Made by a program: the position numbers and the translations under genes | Source: Oceanobacillus damuensis | GTDB lineage: Bacteria > Bacillota > Bacilli > Bacillales > Amphibacillaceae | NCBI RefSeq assembly: GCF_001618145.1 | Contig: NZ_LQNF01000003.1 | Span: 62,001 to 126,000 of the forward strand | DNA: 64,000 bases | Direction: 5' to 3' | Shown here: piece by piece, positions 42,234 through 50,879 of the stretch | Position numbering within the stretch: position 1 is the stretch's first letter | Layout: every line of letters starts with the position of its first letter | The notes under the pieces: model-generated | Seen by the model: the letters and a program-made list of their open reading frames with translations, nothing else | Databases searched by the model: none | What the model was told of the DNA's origin: nothing

Positions 42234-43061
42234 CTATATTTTAATTGGTTCTTTGCTTAATTCTTTGGAGCGGGATGCAGCACTTTTGACTGCTTCTTCA
42301 ATTGCCATACCGCCTCCGAACTTATCTAATGCATCCAATCCGGCTGCAGTTGTGCCATTTGGAGAAGTGATGTTTTTTCTTAGCTCTGCCGGTGTTTCTT
42401 CCCGATTGAGCATCATCTTTGCAGCACCATAAAGTGTTTGTGCTCCAATTTCCCGTACCAGTTTTCGTTCGAATCCTGCTTCATGGCCAACTTCCTCAAT
42501 ATGTTCCATTAGGTTGTAAAAATATGCTGGGCCACTACCTGCTATGCCGGTATACACATCCATCATTTCCTCATCGATAATATACGCTTCCCCGATGCAT
42601 TTCATCAGTTCCTTAACAAGGAAAACCTGATCCATTGCTACATGATTTCCCGGAGAAACAGCAGTTGCTGATTCCTGAATCATGCTGGAAGTGTTCGGCA
42701 TTACCCTGATTACCTGCTGGCTATCGTTTAAGTTATCTTCCATATAAGAAGTGGAAATACCAGCCAACACAGAAATGAGTAATTGGTCCGCATGGATTTT
42801 GCCACGTAAATCTTCCATTACGCCATCTATATCTTTTGGTTTCATTGCCAAAATAAATATATCTATTGAATTATAGTCCAACTTGTCTTTAGTTACTGCT
42901 TTGATTCCGTACTTGCTTTGTAATTCGTTCAAACGCTCCTGATTGCTGCGGTTTGTAACGATAATCTGCTCAGCAGCCAATTTTCCTGATTGTACAAAAC
43001 CTGAAATGATTGCCTCCGCCATGTTACCCGCACCTAGAAATGCGATTTGTTTGTTATTCAA
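42234..43061 (-). CDS. proC: Pyrroline-5-carboxylate reductase
   Basis: ProC makes proline from pyrroline-5-carboxylate with NAD(P)H. The Rossmann loop FLGAGNMAEAI and the C-terminal signature (ELRKNITSPNGTTAAGLDAL) are intact; 275 residues is normal. It starts at TTG 43061, about 10 nt after AGGAGC. Carrying all three proline genes in one operon suits proline production as an osmolyte in a salt-tolerant bacillus. No T-box is visible upstream, which makes amino-acid-starvation control unlikely. Confidence 0.96.
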   Translation of the reverse strand: MNNKQIAFLGAGNMAEAIISGFVQSGKLAAEQIIVTNRSNQERLNELQSKYGIKAVTKDKLDYNSIDIFILAMKPKDIDGVMEDLRGKIHADQLLISVLAGISTSYMEDNLNDSQQVIRVMPNTSSMIQESATAVSPGNHVAMDQVFLVKELMKCIGEAYIIDEEMMDVYTGIAGSGPAYFYNLMEHIEEVGHEAGFERKLVREIGAQTLYGAAKMMLNREETPAELRKNITSPNGTTAAGLDALDKFGGGMAIEEAVKSAASRSKELSKEPIKI

Positions 43062-43326
43062 ATTAACAACGCTCCTAATTTCCGTTTTTTTTATTAGCCG
43101 TATACTAGCGTAACATGCTCAAATTTAACTTCAAGGGTTTACCAACAAGTCGGGTGCATATCGCTCAAATAATTAAGGTAAGCGGTAACATTCGGAGTTA
43201 TATCCGTATGATCGTTGCTGAAGAGCTTTAATCGTGTTTTAACGCGAGATATGGAGGCTGGAAAAATGGGGAAAGTGGTTTTAATGGTATTAAGTGGGTT
43301 TGAGCAGCAAGCAAAAAGTGTAAGAG

Positions 43327-43511
43327 CGGGCGTAGATGAAGTGAAGTCGGGAGGCAGTGAAGTTGAACCGGGAGAGTAGGGAATGAAGTCGGGAGGCAAC
43401 GATGTTGAACCGGGAGAGCGAGGAGAGAAGTCGGGAGCAGTGAAATTGAATCGAGCTGCTGAGAGTACAAGCGGGAAGAAGCCGAATCGAGCGACAGCGG
43501 GCAGGTACCTC
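43327..43511 (-). repeat. Phased array A: CTCTCCCG-type motif, 9 units at about 20.6-bp pitch
   Basis: On the plus strand CGGGAGAG-like motifs begin at 43327, 43348, 43369, 43390, 43411, 43432, 43452, 43472 and 43492 (spacings 21,21,21,21,21,20,20,20), with the later units degenerate. The sequence between motifs varies, except that the 42-bp two-unit block at 43342-43383 is nearly repeated at 43384-43425. On the minus strand, which is the transcribed strand of both neighbours, the motif reads CTCTCCCG. No gene is supported in 43062-43686. Confidence 0.85.
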
Positions 43512-43686
43512 GTCCCACTGTACGCGCTCGAAGCCCTTGTTTAATAGTTCAAACTCAAATTTTATCTCCATTATTAGGAGCTGTAAAAGAAAGAGCTGTT
43601 TACACTCCCAATTAAAGAGGGAAATGCGCCCGAATGAAGAGAATAATCTTTGCGAACATAATCGCTCCCTGAAAAGGCTGTTTCCA

Positions 43687-44469
43687 TCACTCCCGAATCG
43701 TCATCCATGGCCGTTCTCTTCTCCATTCCACTTGCACAGGTTTATCGAAAAAGTGAGTTAAGCGCTCACTAGTCAGGACATCCTTACTTTCACCTTGATC
43801 GAAGACTTCACCTTGGTGTAACAGCAGTGTATGAGTAAAGACCGGCAGTATTTCTTCGATGTGATGGGTTACGAAAATGATTGTTGGTGCATTATCATCG
43901 GCAGCGAGCTTATTTACTGCAGCCATTAATTCCTCTCTGGAAATAAAATCAAGGCCGTTGGTAGGTTCATCCAGTATGAGTAACTGTGGTGTCCCCATTA
44001 ATCCACGTGCTATAAGAAGCTTCTGCCTTTCACCATGAGAACATGTTTGATAGGTCCGTCCAGCCAATTGACTGCATCCAAGACCTTCCATTATTTTTAC
44101 AGCCTTTTGAAAATCTTCCTCAGTCGGATTTTCATACAACCCGATTGATGCATATTTGCCACTGACGACAATATTCTCGGCATATTCTGTTCCCTTTATT
44201 CTCTCTTGAAGTGAGGAGCTGACCCAACCGATTGACTTTCTTAATTCTCTAATATCGGTTTTTCCAAATATTTTGCCTAGCACACCAATCTGTCCTTTGG
44301 TAGGCCAAATATAGCCATTTATCATATTAAGCAATGTTGTTTTCCCGGACCCATTTAAACCAAGTACGGCCCAATGCTCGCTTTTAGATACTTTCCAATT
44401 GATATTGGATAGGATTGTTTGATTCTGTCTTTTCCATGTGACGTTCTGCAAATTGATGATTGGTTCCAT
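43687..44469 (-). CDS. ABC transporter ATP-binding protein (YlmA-like)
   Basis: A 260-residue ATPase with Walker A GLNGSGKTT (37-45), Walker B LLILDEPTNGLD and the H-loop FVTHHIEE. The signature reads CSHGERQ, a variant of LSGGQ. It resembles B. subtilis YlmA, an ABC ATPase of unknown cargo. No permease or binding protein lies next to it, so its partner is elsewhere or it is a soluble-type ABC protein. Array A follows its stop codon after about 175 nt. Confidence 0.88.
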   Translation of the reverse strand: MEPIINLQNVTWKRQNQTILSNINWKVSKSEHWAVLGLNGSGKTTLLNMINGYIWPTKGQIGVLGKIFGKTDIRELRKSIGWVSSSLQERIKGTEYAENIVVSGKYASIGLYENPTEEDFQKAVKIMEGLGCSQLAGRTYQTCSHGERQKLLIARGLMGTPQLLILDEPTNGLDFISREELMAAVNKLAADDNAPTIIFVTHHIEEILPVFTHTLLLHQGEVFDQGESKDVLTSERLTHFFDKPVQVEWRRERPWMTIRE

Positions 44470-44713
44470 TTTTAATCTCCCTCGTATTAGGTTGTTATGT
44501 AACTAGCTATAATTATATGATTTTATTGCTTGTAGAACTAAATATTTTGATTTCATGCTAGTGGAAACGGGATTATTATATGAGGTTGAAAAGAGTGTTT
44601 GATGGGGACCTTGCTGAAGTTTCCGGTGTTATAAAAGCAGTAAAATATAGGAGGATGAAACGAGAATAACCAGACATACTAACACAGACTTTTAAACTAA
44701 AGGAGGAGAGAAT

Positions 44714-44941
44714 ATGTCCCAGCAGCAAGCACAACAGACACTTCAGCAAATCGCTCAGATTGCTCAGCAACTGCAGCAGCAGGAGCAACAGAATGCCCAG
44801 ACCTTACAGCAACAAACCCAGCAGGGCGGAGCAAACATGGGAACTCAACAAAACATGGCTCAGCTTGAACAGAATGCTGCCCAGCAATTACAGCAGATCC
44901 AGCAACTTGTTCAACAATGCCAGCAACAGATGACACAATAA
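44714..44941 (+). CDS. Small glutamine-rich protein of unknown function
   Basis: A 75-residue frame with AAAGGAGGAG 6-8 nt before ATG and a terminator 14 nt after the stop, so it is very likely expressed. About 37 of the 75 residues are Gln, arranged in helix-forming runs (QQQAQQTLQQIAQIAQQLQQ) with Leu/Ile at heptad-like spacing, one Gly-Asn linker (GGANMG) and one Cys near the end. It looks like two amphipathic helices. Similar Gln-rich small proteins occur among spore proteins, but no spore-protein motif (such as FGTEFA) is present. No function is claimed. Confidence 0.75.
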   Translation: MSQQQAQQTLQQIAQIAQQLQQQEQQNAQTLQQQTQQGGANMGTQQNMAQLEQNAAQQLQQIQQLVQQCQQQMTQ

Positions 44942-44954
44942 CCTATTTGGTGTG

Positions 44955-44984
44955 AGAGCCTGTGAACGTTTACAGGCTCTTTTG
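44955..44984 (+). terminator. Terminator after the glutamine-rich gene
   Basis: AGAGCCTGT, loop GAACGTTT and ACAGGCTCT form a perfect 9-bp stem followed by TTTTG. Confidence 0.9.
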
Positions 44985-45131
44985 TTATATAATATAGAAG
45001 GGATGTCCCTTTATAGATCATATCAATTTTAACCGTGAATATCTGATTTTCCTCGCAAATTCTGTAGACTATTCCGCGATTACAGGAAATCACGAACCGG
45101 ATGCTCAGATAAAACCTTTCCCTCTCCCTTG

Positions 45132-45854
45132 TTATAAAATCTTATTCAAAAACTCCTTTGTCCGCTCAGACTGCGGATTGTTAAATAGTTGATCGGGGTT
45201 TCCTTCTTCAACAATGACACCATCGTCCATAAACAGGACTCTGTCACCGACTTCTCTTGCAAATCCCATCTCATGCGTAACGACGACCATCGTCATACCT
45301 TCAGTTGCCAGCTGCTTCATTACTTCCAGCACTTCTCCGACAAGTTCGGGGTCCAATGCGGAAGTTGGTTCATCAAATAACATCATTTTGGGTTCCATCG
45401 CAAGAGCTCTGGCAATTGCCACCCGCTGCTGCTGTCCACCGGATAATTGTCCTGGATATTGTTCAGCCTTTTCGGAAAGGCCTACTTTTTCAAGCAGCTT
45501 CATGCCACGGTCTCTGGCAGCTTCCGTCGTCAGCTTGCGCACTTTTTGGGGTGCAAGCATAATGTTTTCAATTACATTTTTATGTGGAAACAGATTGAAC
45601 TGCTGGAAAACCATTCCGATTTCTGTACGTACCGAATTGATATTTGTTTTTGGGTCGGTTAAGTTTTTTCCGTCTACAACGACCTCCCCGCTTGTAATGG
45701 ACTCAAGCATATTCAGGCAGCGCAGAAACGTACTTTTTCCCGAGCCACTCGGGCCGATCACACAGACAACCTCTGTGGGCTGGATGTGGCAATCAATCCC
45801 TTTTAACACTTCATTATCTCCGAACTGTTTATGTAAATCGTTTACTTTAATCAT
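45132..45854 (-). CDS. Polar amino acid ABC transporter, ATP-binding subunit (GlnQ-like)
   Basis: A 240-residue ATPase with Walker [10 protein letters not shown], signature [15 protein letters not shown], Walker [16 protein letters not shown] and [15 protein letters not shown], the pattern of GlnQ/HisP-type subunits. It overlaps the permease gene by 4 nt and powers uptake of a polar amino acid such as glutamine, arginine or cystine. Confidence 0.95.
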   Translation of the reverse strand: MIKVNDLHKQFGDNEVLKGIDCHIQPTEVVCVIGPSGSGKSTFLRCLNMLESITSGEVVVDGKNLTDPKTNINSVRTEIGMVFQQFNLFPHKNVIENIMLAPQKVRKLTTEAARDRGMKLLEKVGLSEKAEQYPGQLSGGQQQRVAIARALAMEPKMMLFDEPTSALDPELVGEVLEVMKQLATEGMTMVVVTHEMGFAREVGDRVLFMDDGVIVEEGNPDQLFNNPQSERTKEFLNKIL

Positions 45855-46513
45855 TTAATATCCAACCTTCTTTCGATAATGCGCAATACAAAGGACAACG
45901 ACAGTGTAATAGCCAGATAGAAAACGGCAACCGTTGTATAGATTTCCACGGCATTAAAATGGTTCGATGCGATCAGTCTCCCTTGAAACATCAGCTCCGG
46001 AACAAGAATAACAGATAACAGGGATGTATCTTTAATACTGATGATAAACTGGTTCCCAAGTGGGGGAATCATCCGCTTGAATGCTTGGGGCCAAATAATG
46101 TAGCGCATTGTCTGCCCGTGATTCAAACCGAGTGATCGACCCGCTTCCATTTGTCCTTTTTCTATTGATTGTACAGAACCACGTACGATTTCAGCGATGT
46201 ATGCTCCCGAGTTCAAGGCTATCACAACGATCCCCGCCGTCACAGAGTCCATGTTGTATCCGGTAATCAGCGGGAGTGCAAAGAATATCCAGATTGCCTG
46301 TACAAGTACCGGTGTGCCGCGTATCACTTCAATATATACTGAAGAAATACCGTAAACGATTTTATTTTTGGAAACCCGTCCCAATCCAAAAATGCCGCCT
46401 AAAATAAATCCGATCAAAAGACCGACGATTGAAATTAACAGGGTGTAATAAAGACCTGTTCCTAGTTGTGGTAAAAAATCTATTACACCCGCCCAATTAA
46501 ATCTACCTACCAT
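45851..46513 (-). CDS. Polar amino acid ABC transporter, permease subunit (GlnP-like)
   Basis: A 220-residue HisMQ-type permease with about five membrane helices. The EAA loop is seen as [33 protein letters not shown]-terminal residues [17 protein letters not shown] are typical. AGGTGG lies before ATG 46513. It lies between the ATPase and binding-protein genes of the same transporter. Confidence 0.94.
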   Translation of the reverse strand: MVGRFNWAGVIDFLPQLGTGLYYTLLISIVGLLIGFILGGIFGLGRVSKNKIVYGISSVYIEVIRGTPVLVQAIWIFFALPLITGYNMDSVTAGIVVIALNSGAYIAEIVRGSVQSIEKGQMEAGRSLGLNHGQTMRYIIWPQAFKRMIPPLGNQFIISIKDTSLLSVILVPELMFQGRLIASNHFNAVEIYTTVAVFYLAITLSLSFVLRIIERRLDIK

Positions 46514-46534
46514 TTTTCCACCTCTTAATATAGT

Positions 46535-46574
46535 AAATCTAAGGGTAATCCTGTCTCAGATTATCCTTAGATTT
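46535..46574 (-). terminator. Strong hairpin between binding-protein and permease genes
   Basis: AAATCTAAGGGTAATC and GATTATCCTTAGATTT pair over 16 bp with one mismatch. On the transcribed minus strand no T run follows, so it is more likely a partial terminator or RNA-stabilising stem that raises binding-protein mRNA over the downstream genes. Confidence 0.6.
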
Positions 46575-46682
46575 TTTAGATTCTTAGAAGTAATGCCTGA
46601 TGCTTATAATATTGAAACTTTTCTGCTGCATAAATCGTTTGCCTAAAGGCCTGGTGCAGATCCGCTTTTTCCCATGGCTGAT

Positions 46683-47468
46683 TTATTCGGTCGGTTCACC
46701 AAACCATTTCGCATAAATGTCATCATACGTGCCATTTTCACGTAATTCTGCGAGCGCTTCATTGATCGCTTCCACCAGAGCTTCTTCCCCTTTTGTGATT
46801 GCGATACCATAATCTTCGGCCTGATAAAGATCACCAACGACCTTCAAGCTGCCTTCACCCTGTGTCTGAATATAGTAATTCACGTTTGGTGCATCGTAAA
46901 GAATTGCATCTGCACTGCCATTTTCAACAGCAAGGTAAGCCTGGTCCAACTGCTCATATTGATTTGCCTCGGCATTCTCAATATTATCCTCGATATAGGA
47001 TGCGCTCGTGGATCCTAAACGAGTGGCAATTGTTTTGCCTTCCAAATCTTCTATTCCATTAATGTCTTCGTTGTCAGCCGCAACACCGATAGCCAGTCCA
47101 GATTCATAGTAAGGATCACTGTAATCGATTTGTTTTTTTCTGTCTTCCGTAATACTGATTCCGGCGATTGCAATATCAAACTGTCCTGTCTGTAATCCAG
47201 GAATGATTCCGTCAAAATTAGTTGTTTCCATATCAATTTCGAATCCTGCTTCATCAGCGATTGCATGTATCAGGTCAATATCAAACCCGACATATTCCCC
47301 ATCATCCATAAATTCAAATGGAACGAAGGATGTATCCGATACAACGGTATATGTATCTGCCAGTTCTTCTGATCCTGTTGCTTCATTATTTGTGCCACAT
47401 GCTGCTAGGATCAGAATCAGCATGAACGATAATAGACTAACCTGAAGTTTCCAATTTCTATTTTTCAT
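46683..47468 (-). CDS. Polar amino acid ABC transporter, substrate-binding lipoprotein (GlnH-like)
   Basis: A family 3 solute-binding protein of 261 residues with the lipoprotein signal ...LILILAACGTN. The binding-domain sequences YTVVSDTSFVPFEF, GFDIDLIHAIADEAGF and FDIAIAGISITEDRKKQIDYSDPYY are typical of glutamine/cystine/arginine receptors. GGGGAG lies 8 nt before ATG 47468; the open frame begins at 47573, without a ribosome site. It is the first gene of the three-gene transporter operon. Confidence 0.94.
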   Translation of the reverse strand: MKNRNWKLQVSLLSFMLILILAACGTNNEATGSEELADTYTVVSDTSFVPFEFMDDGEYVGFDIDLIHAIADEAGFEIDMETTNFDGIIPGLQTGQFDIAIAGISITEDRKKQIDYSDPYYESGLAIGVAADNEDINGIEDLEGKTIATRLGSTSASYIEDNIENAEANQYEQLDQAYLAVENGSADAILYDAPNVNYYIQTQGEGSLKVVGDLYQAEDYGIAITKGEEALVEAINEALAELRENGTYDDIYAKWFGEPTE

Positions 47469-47892
47469 GAACAAATCTCCCCTTTGTTTTATCTCTACTA
47501 TGTTAAAAGTGACAACTATAATATTAACAAGGAATTGATTTTTTAGAAAATTGGGTATTAAGTGATATTTCATGAAAAAGGAGCGTTATTTAGGATGATG
47601 GAGAAATAACATAGGAAATGCTTAGATTTGTTGGTGATAACTGGCATATACTACTGGATTGCAGGAAATAATCTGACGAGGAAGAGGTATTCGGAGAGGG
47701 GGGAAAACTTATAAATAGACCATAGCAAGATTTTCCGGCAATGCCTGTGAGCTTCAGTCTAGTCGCTTCGACTTCAGACCAAATACACTGTCGAAAATTT
47801 TATCTGGGTCTATCGATGCCTTTAATAGAAATGTTCTCCTATCATAATAACATTACTGTATAATTAAAATATTCAAACTATAAAGGATGTGA
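47469..47892. other. Divergent spacer between glnH-like and dacC genes
   Basis: This should hold promoters for both genes. TATAAT about 40 nt before dacC lacks a good -35 box. TGTCGAA at 47789-47795 equals the Spo0A box, which is a weak signal since the heptamer is expected several times per window by chance. No gene is seen. Confidence 0.35.
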
Positions 47893-49434
47893 ATGTTGAT
47901 GAAATTCAAGTCTTACTTGAAACAAAGGCTGCTATTGATCCTAATTGGAGCTTTGGCTGTGATTCCTTTCATGGGACAGGAAGAAGCGCTATTTGTGAAT
48001 GCCTCCGAAGAAATTACACAAGCTGAGTTTGACGAGAGTGCGTCATTGGAAGAAAAGTTGGCAGTAATACTCGATAATGAGCGATTGGAAGGTACGGTGA
48101 CTGGGGTCAGTGTCAAACATGCAGAGACAGGTGAATTGCTTTTTGCTCAAAACGGGGATATTCGCCTGCATCCGGCATCGAACCAGAAATTACTTACAGC
48201 AGCATCTGCATTGGAGACACTAGGAGTGGATTACAGGTTTAGCACAGAAGTACTGACTGACGGTAAGGTAAATGGGGATGTACTGCATGGAAATCTTTAC
48301 ATAAAGGGAAAAGGTGACCCAACTTTACTGAAAGCGGATCTCGATCAGTTTGCACAAGATTTAAAAGACCAGGGCATAAGCAAAATTAAAGGCAATCTTA
48401 TTGGAGATGATACGTGGTATGATGATGTCCGACTTTCTCAGGATTTAAATTGGTCGGATGAACCTTTCTATACGGGTGCACAAATCTCTGCACTCACACT
48501 TTCGCCGGACACGGATTATGATGCGGGAACAGTAATTGTGGAAGTTAAGGCTGCAGAGGAAGCCGGCGGACAGGCAGTGGTGTCAGTGACTCCTGAAACA
48601 GATTATGTAACAATCGTTAATAACACAGAAATGGCTGCAGCGGGGGAAAGTAAAAATATTTCGATTGAAAGGGAACATGGATCAAACAATATTATAATAG
48701 AAGGAACGATGCCAGTTGGTGGAACTTTTTCCCGGTCTTGGGTTTCTGTCTGGGAGCCGACTGGGTATGTACTCGATGTATTTGGAAAGTCATTAGAAGA
48801 ACAGGGAATGGAGTTCATTGGTGAGTTGGAGGAAAAATTTGCAGCAGCTCCCGATGATGCAAGATTACTTGCATCCAAGGAGTCCATGCCGCTGGAAGAA
48901 TTACTGATACCTTTTATGAAATTAAGCAACAATGGGCATGGGGAAGTTCTGACTAAAGAGATGGGGAAAGTCGTTTATGGTGAAGGCAGCTGGGATAAAG
49001 GACTTGAGGTGATGGAGGATGTCGTGACAAGCCTTGGTGTAAATGGTGATACGATCCTATTACGTGATGGATCTGGAATGTCGCATAAAAATATGATTCC
49101 AGCGAATGACCTTGCCCAGATGCTGTACGAGGCACAGAATAAAAGCTGGTATCCAGTATTCAAACATTCCTTACCGGTTGCCGGTGAGTCTGAGCGATTT
49201 GTCGGAGGTACATTGCGTAACCGCATGACCTCAGAACCTGCTAAAGGAAATGTGACAGCGAAGACAGGGTCACTCTCTGGAGTATCAACGCTGTCAGGCT
49301 ATGTGACAACAGCTGACGGAGAAGAATTAATTTTTACTGTGATGATTAATAACTACCTGGGTGCGGGCAGCAGTATGCGGGCTATAGAAGATGCCATTGC
49401 CACTGCGCTTGCAGGACATGCGTTTGGGGAATAG
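47893..49434 (+). CDS. dacC: D-alanyl-D-alanine carboxypeptidase/endopeptidase (PBP4a, S13 family)
   Basis: This secreted low-molecular-mass penicillin-binding protein trims or opens peptidoglycan cross-links. An N-terminal hydrophobic signal (about 10-28) is followed by the S13 domain with S96-N-Q-K99 (nucleophile Ser), S345-N-N and K457-T-G, the three active-site motifs in the expected order; the large insertion between the first two motifs is typical. It has 513 residues, near B. subtilis PBP4a. Starts at ATG 47893 or 47899 are both possible. It is monocistronic with a terminator. Confidence 0.95.
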   Translation: MLMKFKSYLKQRLLLILIGALAVIPFMGQEEALFVNASEEITQAEFDESASLEEKLAVILDNERLEGTVTGVSVKHAETGELLFAQNGDIRLHPASNQKLLTAASALETLGVDYRFSTEVLTDGKVNGDVLHGNLYIKGKGDPTLLKADLDQFAQDLKDQGISKIKGNLIGDDTWYDDVRLSQDLNWSDEPFYTGAQISALTLSPDTDYDAGTVIVEVKAAEEAGGQAVVSVTPETDYVTIVNNTEMAAAGESKNISIEREHGSNNIIIEGTMPVGGTFSRSWVSVWEPTGYVLDVFGKSLEEQGMEFIGELEEKFAAAPDDARLLASKESMPLEELLIPFMKLSNNGHGEVLTKEMGKVVYGEGSWDKGLEVMEDVVTSLGVNGDTILLRDGSGMSHKNMIPANDLAQMLYEAQNKSWYPVFKHSLPVAGESERFVGGTLRNRMTSEPAKGNVTAKTGSLSGVSTLSGYVTTADGEELIFTVMINNYLGAGSSMRAIEDAIATALAGHAFGE

Positions 49435-49443
49435 ATTAGAGGA

Positions 49444-49481
49444 GGCCGTTTCTTCGCTTGATGGGGAGGAACGGTTTTTTT
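49444..49481 (+). terminator. Terminator after dacC
   Basis: GCCGTTTCTTC pairs with GGAGGAACGG through a few G-T pairs and runs into seven T residues. Confidence 0.85.
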
Positions 49482-49562
49482 GTCGCTGGTCGGCATGCGG
49501 AACAGCTGCGAGGTTGGGAGGGGGGCAGGTTATACGATAAGCTTTTTCTGATAACCCAATCT

Positions 49563-49620
49563 ATAACGGCGAATTTTAAGATTTATCAGCAATTTTTTTA
49601 AATTTATCAGCGAATTCAGC
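49563..49620. repeat. Short phased element C: TTTATCAGC-type motif at 20/21-bp spacing
   Basis: ATTTATCAGC occurs at 49581 and 49602 (21 nt apart); a degenerate unit (ATAACGGCGAATT) lies 20 nt before. This is the same pitch as arrays A and B but another motif. The surrounding spacer (49482-49792) is otherwise without gene; TGTCGAA at 49709-49715 is a possible, weak Spo0A box. Confidence 0.45.
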
Positions 49621-49644
49621 CTCTCGACAAAATACGACAAAACC

Positions 49645-49662
49645 CGGGAAGTGACAGGCACC
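49645..49662. repeat. Short REP-like repeat, inverted copy
   Basis: The reverse complement, GGTGCCTGTCACTTCCCG, matches the copy at 22037-22054 in 17 of 18 positions. Confidence 0.6.
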
Positions 49663-49792
49663 ATATTGATTGATTTGGATTGGAGTTCGGTATAAAATGG
49701 TTAGTAATTGTCGAAATATGACGACTAGTGGCGTTTTATTAAGATGATAATTTTGAATACTTAATCAGATATGCACATAGGGAGAGGGAAGA

Positions 49793-50857
49793 ATGGACAA
49801 GCTTGTGAAACAACTAAGTGAGTTGAACGGACCATGTGGGTATGAACAAAATGTCGCTTATTTTATTCGCGATTATGTGCAGGATAAAGTAGAGGATGTT
49901 CAAGTGGATGCAATGGGAAATGTGACCGCCAGGAAGAAGGGGAACACTCCCGGACCGACGACACTACTTACAGCACATATGGATGAGGTTGGATTTATTG
50001 TTAAGAAGATAGAGGACAATGGTTTGCTTCGCTTTGAAAAGCTTGGTGGACACGATGACCGAATTTTACTTGCACAACCTGTAAAAGTTCTTGGAACACA
50101 GAAAGAATTGGATGGGGTAATCGGAACAATGTCTGCTCATTTTGTGAAATTTGATGATCCGAAGAAAGTCAGAGCCCACCAGAAATTGTACATAGACATT
50201 GGCGCAACCACCAAAGAGGAAGCATTGGAAATGGGTGTAGAGCTAGGTACACCTGTTACATGGGCAACCGAAACGAAGGTGATTGGAAAAGAAGATAATC
50301 AGATGATCATTGGCAAGGCACTTGATGATCGTGCAGGATGTGCTGTACTCTTGGCGGTTCTAAATGAAATCCAGGGTAAGGATTTTGCAGGCGAGGTCAT
50401 TTTTCTTTTTACCGTTCAAGAAGAGGTCGGTTTGCGTGGTGCACAGGTGGGAATAAATCGTCTGCCCGAAGTGGACGTAGCCATTGCCATTGATACGACT
50501 GCGGTCAGTGATACGCCGGAGGAAACAATGGACCAGACACTTCACATTGGTGCGGGGACCGGTATTAAGGTAATGGACTTTAGCTTGATTGTACAAAAGG
50601 CAATGAAAGATGAGTTAAAGAAAATAGCCAAGCAGAAAAATATCGCCTATCAAATGGAAGTTTTCCCTGGTATCGGTACGGATGGAGGAGCGGTTGCATT
50701 AGCAAATGAAGGAATCCCAACCGGCGTCTTATCAATCCCGTCACGTAACGCACACTCACCAGTTGAGCTTGTTAGTATGAAGGATATGGCCGCAACAAAA
50801 GATCTAGTAGAGGAATTTATTTTTAGTCTGAACGAAACTACACGATTTACATTTTAA
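49793..50857 (+). CDS. M42-family aminopeptidase (glutamyl aminopeptidase / endoglucanase-type)
   Basis: A 354-residue di-metal aminopeptidase that cuts free N-terminal residues from short peptides in the cytoplasm, usually as a large tetrahedral assembly. Metal and catalytic residues are His62/Asp64 (LTAHMDEVG), Asp178 or Asp179 (KALDDRAG), Glu210/Glu211 (VQEEVGLRGAQ), Asp in AIDTT, and IGTDGGAV. GGGAGAGGG lies before ATG. It lies 22 nt upstream of the oligopeptide-binding protein, so peptide capture and cleavage are co-expressed. Confidence 0.95.
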   Translation: MDKLVKQLSELNGPCGYEQNVAYFIRDYVQDKVEDVQVDAMGNVTARKKGNTPGPTTLLTAHMDEVGFIVKKIEDNGLLRFEKLGGHDDRILLAQPVKVLGTQKELDGVIGTMSAHFVKFDDPKKVRAHQKLYIDIGATTKEEALEMGVELGTPVTWATETKVIGKEDNQMIIGKALDDRAGCAVLLAVLNEIQGKDFAGEVIFLFTVQEEVGLRGAQVGINRLPEVDVAIAIDTTAVSDTPEETMDQTLHIGAGTGIKVMDFSLIVQKAMKDELKKIAKQKNIAYQMEVFPGIGTDGGAVALANEGIPTGVLSIPSRNAHSPVELVSMKDMAATKDLVEEFIFSLNETTRFTF

Positions 50858-50879
50858 TAATTGAAAGAGGGAAAACATC

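Noticed and set aside
43228-43571. Overlapping minus-strand frames of 86-96 codons across array A, with a 7-residue peptide periodicity
   Set aside because: The 7-residue repeat only reflects the 21-bp pitch. The frames lack ribosome sites, and array B, with mixed 20/21 spacing, cannot keep a frame, so coding is not the conserved property.
44697-44936. Minus-strand frame opposite the glutamine-rich gene
   Set aside because: It is the mirror of CAG/CAA repeats; the plus strand has the ribosome site and terminator.
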